Shown: positions 1-4,851 of the stretch, piece after piece
How positions within the stretch are numbered: position 1 is the stretch's first letter
How the letters are laid out: each line of letters opens with the position of its first letter
Assembly (NCBI GenBank): GCA_009838385.1
Contig: VXRS01000210.1
Coordinates: 1 to 6,637, forward strand
Length of the DNA stretch: 6,637 nt
DNA from: Dehalococcoidia bacterium
Lineage (GTDB): Bacteria; Chloroflexota; Dehalococcoidia; Tepidiformales; Tepidiformaceae
Reading direction: 5' to 3'
The notes under the pieces: model-generated
Told to the model about the DNA's origin: nothing
The model's database searches: none
Seen by the model: the letters and a program-made list of their open reading frames with translations, nothing else
Position numbers and translations under genes: made by a program

Positions 1-93
1 TGCTCACATCGCCAATCTTGCGTGTCTGACGGCCGCTGACTTAGCCTTCAGCCCCAAGTGTCGCCGTCCTTGACGCGATGCAGTGGGAATCGC

Positions 94-1191
94 ATGGGCT
101 CACAGCCATCCTCCAACGTCTCAAACACCTCGACGCCGCCCGTGTTCCTTACGGGCGCGGCGGGGCATGTGGGGGCCAATCTGGTACGCAGGTTGCTCGA
201 TGATGGCGTGCCAGTGCGGGTGCTGCTGAGGGCGGAGGAAAACAACGAAGCCATCGAGGGGCTCGATGTTGAGCGGGTCTACGGCGACATTCGAGACCTG
301 GACGCTACCAGGGAAGCCCTCGCGGGTTGCCGTGGCGTCTATCACGTCGCGGCCCTCGTCTCGACAATCGACGGGAACGACGCCCATCGGCGGGATATCT
401 TCGAAAGCAACGTACTTGGCACCCGCAACGTGCTCCGGGCGGCGCGGGAGGTGGAGGCCGGACGGGTGGTGGTCACAGGTTCCTTTAGCGCCGTTGGCTA
501 CGACCTGGACGACCCGTCTACTCCGACTAGGGAATCCATGCCCTTCTATCCGATGGAACGCACGATGCCCTACGAGCGCAGCAAGGCGATGGTGGAGAGC
601 GAGTGCTGGCATGCTGCGGCGACTGGTCAGGATGTCGTGGTGGCCACCTGCTGCGCGGTGGTCGGCGGCAACGACTTCCTGCCCTCGCGAGTGGGGCGAA
701 CGTTGTGCGACTTCGCCAACCGCAAGCTCTTCGCCTACGTCGATGGGGGATTCGAGTTCGTGGCGGCCCAGGACATCGTGCAGGGGCATCTGCTGTGCAT
801 GGAGCGGGGGCGTTCGGGAGAAAAGTACATCTTCAGCACCGAGTTCAAGACCATCTCCGACCTCCTGGATCTGTTCCAGGAGGTTTCAGGCATTCAGCGA
901 CCGCGCCGGCAGGTACCCCTCCGCTTGATGCTCGCCTTCTCGGAAGTGGCGAGCTATGCCCTCAGCCGGCTGCATCCGAGCTACCCCCAGCGATTCACGC
1001 CCGGCGCGATTCGCCTGCTCCAGCAACGCCGTCACGCCGACACCACCAAGGCGAGGGAGGAACTTGGCTTCCAGCCGACGACCATCCGCGCCGCGATTCA
1101 GGATGCCTACGCGTTTCACTACCATCAGCGCAACGCGATTAACAACCCCCGCGCGAAGCGCCCGGAACCGCCTGCGATGGCAGGAGAGTAA
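94..1191 (+). CDS. sdmB: SdmB-like NAD(P)-dependent sterol C-4 dehydrogenase/decarboxylase (extended SDR)
   Basis: 365 residues, an extended short-chain dehydrogenase of the 3-beta-HSD / NSDHL (ERG26) type. Visible are the N-terminal dinucleotide-binding TGAAGHVG loop (G21, G24, G27), an SFSAVGY segment with the probable catalytic Ser132, and the YERSK active-site pair Tyr160/Lys164. In Methylococcus capsulatus the reductase SdmB works with the Rieske oxygenase SdmA to remove a sterol C-4 methyl: after the methyl is oxidised to a carboxylate, the dehydrogenase oxidises the 3-OH, allowing decarboxylation. Placement directly before a Rieske gene inside a sterol cluster supports this role; family membership alone would also fit a generic 3-beta-HSD or dihydroflavonol-reductase-like enzyme. 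I chose the ATG at 94 because GGGA lies five bases before it and the nucleotide-binding fold starts soon after. An in-frame GTG at 58 has no ribosome binding site. The last ~20 residues are polar and proline-rich, probably disordered. Confidence 0.85.
   Translation: MGSQPSSNVSNTSTPPVFLTGAAGHVGANLVRRLLDDGVPVRVLLRAEENNEAIEGLDVERVYGDIRDLDATREALAGCRGVYHVAALVSTIDGNDAHRRDIFESNVLGTRNVLRAAREVEAGRVVVTGSFSAVGYDLDDPSTPTRESMPFYPMERTMPYERSKAMVESECWHAAATGQDVVVATCCAVVGGNDFLPSRVGRTLCDFANRKLFAYVDGGFEFVAAQDIVQGHLLCMERGRSGEKYIFSTEFKTISDLLDLFQEVSGIQRPRRQVPLRLMLAFSEVASYALSRLHPSYPQRFTPGAIRLLQQRRHADTTKAREELGFQPTTIRAAIQDAYAFHYHQRNAINNPRAKRPEPPAMAGE
860..884 (+). repeat. Perfect 10-bp inverted repeat (hairpin) inside sdmB
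   Basis: ACCTCCTGGA (860-869) and TCCAGGAGGT (875-884) are exact reverse complements around the 5-base loop TCTGT, with a possible extra G-U pair (859/885). The 3' arm contains a full Shine-Dalgarno sequence, AGGAGGT, which the stem would hide. No start codon follows at a useful distance and no T-tract follows, so it is neither an obvious ribosome binding site nor a terminator. It lies in codons for a Leu/Asp-rich helix and may be a coincidence of coding. Confidence 0.6.
1182..1186 (+). promoter_or_regulatory. Strong ribosome binding site before the mini-ORF
   Basis: AGGAG overlaps the end of sdmB and sits seven bases before the ATG at 1194, an ideal spacing. It is better than anything in front of the sdmA ATG at 1237, which has only a run of G at 1222-1227. 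Confidence 0.5.
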
Positions 1192-1193
1192 CC

Positions 1194-1235
1194 ATGGCGG
1201 GGCGGGCGATCGGCGCGACGCGGGGGGCTGCGTGA
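1194..1235 (+). CDS. 13-residue mini-ORF in the sdmB-sdmA gap (possible translational-coupling leader)
   Basis: ATG at 1194 with AGGAG seven bases upstream opens a frame of 13 codons (peptide MAGRAIGATRGAA) that stops with TGA at 1233-1235, one base before the sdmA ATG at 1237. The peptide resembles nothing I know and has no obvious role. The arrangement would let a ribosome terminate and restart on sdmA, which otherwise has a poor binding site. It fills nearly the whole gap between the two genes. This is inference from spacing only; the short frame could be chance in GC-rich DNA. Confidence 0.35.
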   Translation: MAGRAIGATRGAA

Positions 1236-1236
1236 T

Positions 1237-2346
1237 ATGAGCGTCGACGTGGACACCGCGCCGGCCGGCCCTCCAGCTCTCGAGGATGCCCGCAACCTGC
1301 GTCAGCGGGCGCGCGCCGTGGGCATGAACCCGGACTACTGGTACGCCGTCGAGGAAGTGCGGCGGGTGAAACCGGGCACGGTGACCGAGGTCGTGTTCTG
1401 GAAGCAGTCCATCGCGCTCTACCGGTCCGAAGACGGCTCATTTCACGCGATCGAGAATCGTTGCCTGCACCGCCAGATCAAGCTCTCCCTCGGCCAGGTT
1501 GACGGCTGCCGGCTCGTCTGCGGCTACCACGGCTGGGAGTACGACGAGGACGGGCGGGTCTCGGAGATCCCCGACTTGTTTGGGCGGCAAGAGGTGCCGA
1601 ACCTGTCGGTCCGGACGTATCCCGTCCAGGTCCGCTACGGGCTGGTCTGGATCTTCCCGGGGGACCCGGCACTCGCCGAAGAGCGTCAGATCCCGGACAT
1701 CCCCGAGCTCGAAGGGTCCTCGCGGTGGGCCTGCGTACCCCTGGTTTTCGACCTTCAGGCCCATCACTCGATCATCATCGACAACGTGAGCGACTTCTCG
1801 CACGCCTATCTGCACCGTCGCTATCGACCATTCGACGGCGCCACGCTCACGCGCCACGAGACCGTCGGCGACAACGTGCACCTCGCCTATGAGACGCGAG
1901 TCGGCCGCGGGCGCATCTCCGGGTTGTTCGTCGACCATGCGCGATTGAATACCAACCACATGGAGCTCTGCTACGAATATCCCTACCAACGGTCGAACAC
2001 CGATGACGAAATCAAGCACTGGCTCTTTGTGCTGCCGATCGATGAGCGGACGACGCGGACGTTTTTCCTCTTCTACTTCAGGTCGCTCAAGCTTCCCCTG
2101 ATCCCCGTCCGCATCCCTCGCCTGGCCATGACCACCGTCTTGCGGATCGCCAACCGCATGCTGATAGGCCCGCTGCTCTCGCAGGATCGTGTGGCGGTTG
2201 AGGCGGAGCAGAAGGGCTACGAGACCAATTGGGACGCTCCTCCGATCGAGGTCAATCCAGTCGTGCGGTCCTTCCAACAGGTGACGGTGCGCAAGTGGCA
2301 GGAACATCTGGATGGCGAGGGGGCGAAGAGTCTGAACGGTGCATGA
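1237..2346 (+). CDS. sdmA: SdmA-like Rieske non-heme iron oxygenase, sterol C-4 demethylation
   Basis: 369 residues. The Rieske [2Fe-2S] domain is complete: Cys76-x-His78, 16 residues, Cys95-x2-His98. The mononuclear iron site is recognisable as DNVSDFSHAYLH at 182-193, giving Asp186, His189 and His193; Asp317 is a candidate third ligand. The two histidines are separated by three residues rather than the usual four. In M. capsulatus SdmA oxidises a C-4 methyl of the sterol stepwise to the acid, and SdmB completes removal. Neighbouring sterol genes support the same substrate here; the family itself covers many substrates. An electron-donating ferredoxin and reductase are not encoded in this window. 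The start at 1237 has a weak G-rich binding site and may depend on coupling to the mini-ORF just before it. An ATG at 1323 (MNPDYWYAV) is an alternative start that still keeps the whole Rieske fold. The 3' end overlaps the next gene by 8 bases. Confidence 0.85.
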   Translation: MSVDVDTAPAGPPALEDARNLRQRARAVGMNPDYWYAVEEVRRVKPGTVTEVVFWKQSIALYRSEDGSFHAIENRCLHRQIKLSLGQVDGCRLVCGYHGWEYDEDGRVSEIPDLFGRQEVPNLSVRTYPVQVRYGLVWIFPGDPALAEERQIPDIPELEGSSRWACVPLVFDLQAHHSIIIDNVSDFSHAYLHRRYRPFDGATLTRHETVGDNVHLAYETRVGRGRISGLFVDHARLNTNHMELCYEYPYQRSNTDDEIKHWLFVLPIDERTTRTFFLFYFRSLKLPLIPVRIPRLAMTTVLRIANRMLIGPLLSQDRVAVEAEQKGYETNWDAPPIEVNPVVRSFQQVTVRKWQEHLDGEGAKSLNGA

Positions 2347-3436
2347 CCTGCCATCGGCCTGGACGGAGCTGTCGGGCCTGGGCCTGATCGAGGCAGCCGC
2401 AATCTTCCTGGTATTCGTCGGTGTCCTGCTGCTGGGTTCGATGTGGGTGCCGGGTCGGAAGGTGGCCGCCGGTCCCGATCTTGAGGGAGTGACGCGCACC
2501 TACACCTTCAATGGGCTGGCGCTGTTCGTGATCGTCGTGTTGCTGGCGGTGCTCGGCGAGATCCTCGACGTGATTTCACTGTCGGTGCTGTACACGCACT
2601 TTGCCGAACTGTTCATCGTGGCCAACGTCTTCGCCTTCGCGCTCTCAGCCGGGCTGTACTGGCGCGCGGTCCGCGGGCAAAGCGGATCACCGGGATTCTG
2701 GCGGGGAGTGTTCTTTGGCCGTCAGCTCAACCCGACCTGGTTTGGGGTCGACCTGAAGCTGTTCAGCTACCGGCCTTCCCTCATAGCTCTGGCGCTCTTC
2801 AATGTGTCGTTCGCAGTTGTGCAATACGACACGTACGGCGAGCTCACGCTGCAGATGATCCTCTACCAGTCCTTCACGTTCCTGTACGTCGTGAATTACT
2901 TCCAGTTTGAAGGGGGAATGATCTACACCTGGGACATCGTATCCGAGCGCTTCGGGTGGATGTTGGCGTGGGGTGACTACGTTCTGGTGCCATTCTTCTA
3001 TTGCCTGCCGGGCTGGTGGCTGGTGCATCAAACGGATTCCCTCCCTGCCATTGCGGGAGCGGCGCTCTGCTTGCTGTTCGTAGTGGGATTCTGCGTGTTC
3101 CGCGGCGCGAACCAGCAGAAGCACCGGTTCAAGCAGAACGCGAACACTTCGATCTGGGGCCGGCCGGCCGAGTCGCTGGACGGACGCCTCCTGGTATCCG
3201 GATTCTGGGGCGTGGGGCGCCACCTGAACTACACCGGTGAGATCTGCGTGTACTTTGCCTTCGCACTCACGACCGGGTTCTCGTCCTGGATTCCGTTTCT
3301 CCTGCCCGTGTGGCTGACGGCCCTGCTGTGGCATCGATCGACACGCGATGACCGCCGCTGCCGCATCAAGTATGGGGACCTGTGGGACCGCTACAGGCAG
3401 CGGGTGCCCTACGCATTGATACCTCGTGTCTATTAG
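2339..3436 (+). CDS. Sterol reductase of the ERG4/ERG24 family, probable C-14 reductase
   Basis: 365 residues, integral membrane. Hydrophobic spans are visible near residues 15-37, 56-78, 85-107, 145-163, 208-229, 236-255 and 301-331. Family signatures are clear: FFGRQLNP...FGVDLK (125-140), LLVSGFWGVGRHLNYTGE (284-301), HRSTRDDRRCRIKYG (332-346) and the terminal VPYALIPRVY. These C-terminal residues form the NADPH- and sterol-binding part of delta-14 reductases, DHCR7 and ERG4. Because CYP51 chemistry leaves a delta-14 double bond and cyp51 is the next gene, C-14 reduction is the best guess; C-24 or C-7 reduction cannot be excluded from sequence. The usual Arg after LNP is Thr here. The GTG at 2339 is chosen because it precedes the first membrane span; the next in-frame ATG (codon 35) would cut into that span. 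GAAGAG at 2325-2330 is a suitable binding site. The 8-base overlap with sdmA suggests coupled translation. Confidence 0.85.
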   Translation: MHDLPSAWTELSGLGLIEAAAIFLVFVGVLLLGSMWVPGRKVAAGPDLEGVTRTYTFNGLALFVIVVLLAVLGEILDVISLSVLYTHFAELFIVANVFAFALSAGLYWRAVRGQSGSPGFWRGVFFGRQLNPTWFGVDLKLFSYRPSLIALALFNVSFAVVQYDTYGELTLQMILYQSFTFLYVVNYFQFEGGMIYTWDIVSERFGWMLAWGDYVLVPFFYCLPGWWLVHQTDSLPAIAGAALCLLFVVGFCVFRGANQQKHRFKQNANTSIWGRPAESLDGRLLVSGFWGVGRHLNYTGEICVYFAFALTTGFSSWIPFLLPVWLTALLWHRSTRDDRRCRIKYGDLWDRYRQRVPYALIPRVY

Positions 3437-3450
3437 ATTCATGTCTCGGA

Positions 3451-3457
3451 AAGAAGG
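3451..3457 (+). promoter_or_regulatory. Ribosome binding site that fixes the cyp51 start
   Basis: AAGAAGG lies five bases before the GTG at 3463. It favours that GTG over the in-frame ATG at 3382, which lies inside the reductase gene, lacks a comparable site and would add 27 residues with no family counterpart. An ATG at 3441 is in another frame and stops after 12 codons. Confidence 0.7.
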
Positions 3458-3462
3458 CTCCA

Positions 3463-4851
3463 GTGGCTCAATCGCGTAACGGTCTGGCGATTTCACGGGA
3501 GGATCGGGCGATCCCCGAACTTGGTGGAGGGGCGCCGCTGATCGGCCACCTGCGAGACTTCCAGCGCGACCCGGCGGCAATGCTGAGCCGGGGCTGGCGG
3601 CAATTGGGCGACCTGTTTCGATTTCGGCTGGGTCCCCGCCAGTTCGTGCTCTTCACTGGGCCCGAAGCGCACGACGCCTTCTTCAGCGCCCCCGACGACC
3701 AACTGGACGCCAAGTCCGTCTATCAGTTCACGGTCCCGATCTTCGGTCGCGGCGTGGCCTACGACGTCGCCCCCGAGGTGATGGCCGAACAACTCGGGTT
3801 TCTCTATCCGGCGCTACAGGACGCCGCCATGCATAGGTCCGTCCGCTTCATGTTCGAGGAGACGTCACGGTTCGCCGACTCCCTCGGCGAGGAGGGTGAG
3901 CTGGATCTGCCGGCCGCGATGAACGAACTGACCGTCAAGATCGCCAGCCGCAGTCTCCTCGGACAAGAGGTTCGGGATCAGGTAGACGAGGGATTCGCCG
4001 ATGCCTATCACGATCTGCAGAAGGGCATCAACACGCTTGGCTTCTTTCTCCCCAGGCTCCCTACCCCGGCGCACCGCAGCCGGGACCGCGCACGCAAGCA
4101 CGTGGCGGAGCTCTTCAGCGGGATCATGGCGGCGCGCCGGCAGGCCGGGGCCCGTCCCGAGGACTTCATGCAGTCGCTCATGGACGCCAGCTACGGTGAT
4201 GGCCGCACCCTCGACGACGACGAGATCACGGGAATTCTCCTGACGGTGTTGTTTGCGGGGCAACACACCAGCGGGGTGCTGGCGACCTGGACCGGCCTGG
4301 AGCTCCTGGGAGCCACGTCGTACGTGGCGCGGGTACGGGAGGAAACGCAAGCCATCTACGGCGAGACGGGGAGCATGGACCTTGAGGGCCTGAAGCAACA
4401 GGTGACCATGGAAAACGCCGTCCGTGAGGGCGAGCGGCTCCACCCGCCGCTGATCCTGTTGATCCGCAAGGTGCTCAAGCCGATGCGGTACGGAGAGTAC
4501 GTGGTGCCCGAGGGCTCCCTTGCGATGGTGTCGCCGGCGGTTTCTCACCGGCTGCCGCACCTGTTCGCCGACCCGGACCGCTTCAACCCCGATCGCTTCG
4601 CCGCGCCCGCTCGCGAGGACAGGCAGCACCACTACGCCCTGATCGGTTTCGGTGGCGGCAACCACCGCTGCATGGGCAAGCACTTCGCCTATCTGCAGGT
4701 CCAGGCAATCTGGACCGTGCTGCTCGATCGGTTCGACCTGAGTCTGGAGACCGACGTGCCAGCCCCCAACTACGGCAGCTGGGTAACCGGTCCCGTAACA
4801 CCCTGCAAGGTCCGTTACAGGCGCCGCGCAGAGGGAAGCGTCTTCCGGTGA
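3463..4851 (+). CDS. cyp51: CYP51 sterol 14-alpha-demethylase
   Basis: 462 residues from the GTG at 3463, a normal length for a soluble bacterial CYP51. P450 landmarks are present in order: the CYP51 B'-C substrate-recognition segment YQFTVPIFGRGVAYD (87-101), the I-helix AGQHT (265-269, the CYP51-specific form with His before Thr), the K-helix E322-x-x-R325 followed by LHPP, an SHRLP and FNPDRF segment, and the heme loop GFGGGNHRCMG with Cys403 as iron ligand. The enzyme removes the 14-alpha methyl of lanosterol-type sterols in three oxidations. There is no N-terminal membrane anchor, so it is probably cytoplasmic. It ends just after the family's usual C-terminus and lacks the fused ferredoxin known from M. 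capsulatus CYP51, so it needs a separate electron donor. It follows the sterol reductase by 26 bases and overlaps the next gene by 4 bases (GTGA). Confidence 0.95.
   Translation: MAQSRNGLAISREDRAIPELGGGAPLIGHLRDFQRDPAAMLSRGWRQLGDLFRFRLGPRQFVLFTGPEAHDAFFSAPDDQLDAKSVYQFTVPIFGRGVAYDVAPEVMAEQLGFLYPALQDAAMHRSVRFMFEETSRFADSLGEEGELDLPAAMNELTVKIASRSLLGQEVRDQVDEGFADAYHDLQKGINTLGFFLPRLPTPAHRSRDRARKHVAELFSGIMAARRQAGARPEDFMQSLMDASYGDGRTLDDDEITGILLTVLFAGQHTSGVLATWTGLELLGATSYVARVREETQAIYGETGSMDLEGLKQQVTMENAVREGERLHPPLILLIRKVLKPMRYGEYVVPEGSLAMVSPAVSHRLPHLFADPDRFNPDRFAAPAREDRQHHYALIGFGGGNHRCMGKHFAYLQVQAIWTVLLDRFDLSLETDVPAPNYGSWVTGPVTPCKVRYRRRAEGSVFR
4831..4838 (+). promoter_or_regulatory. Ribosome binding site for the fused squalene monooxygenase-cyclase
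   Basis: GAGGGAAG at the end of cyp51 lies nine bases before the GTG at 4848. The start codon overlaps the cyp51 TGA as GTGA, a typical coupled junction. The FAD-binding motif begins at residue 15, so no later start would leave a complete fold. Confidence 0.6.

Noticed and set aside
18..46. Possible sigma-70 promoter, TTGCGT and TTAGCC spaced by 17 bases, before sdmB
   Set aside because: Only three -35 and one -10 positions match consensus; not better than chance.
2..73. Tail of an upstream gene in the frame ending with TGA at 71-73
   Set aside because: Twenty-three codons with no recognisable motif; nothing separates it from random open sequence.
1438..2499. 353-codon open frame on the minus strand opposite sdmA
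   Set aside because: It mirrors the codon pattern of a clearly real Rieske gene in GC-rich DNA, and its translation shows no domain or motif.
3441..3479. 12-codon ORF from ATG 3441 before cyp51
   Set aside because: No ribosome binding site in front of it, and it overlaps the well-supported GTG start of cyp51 in another frame.
2687..3580. 297-codon minus-strand open frame opposite the reductase and cyp51
   Set aside because: It crosses two real genes and their gap, and is proline- and arginine-rich with no recognisable family.
4312..4328. 7-bp perfect inverted repeat GCCACGT / ACGTGGC inside cyp51
   Set aside because: Short, within conserved coding sequence, with no T-tract or nearby start; expected by chance.
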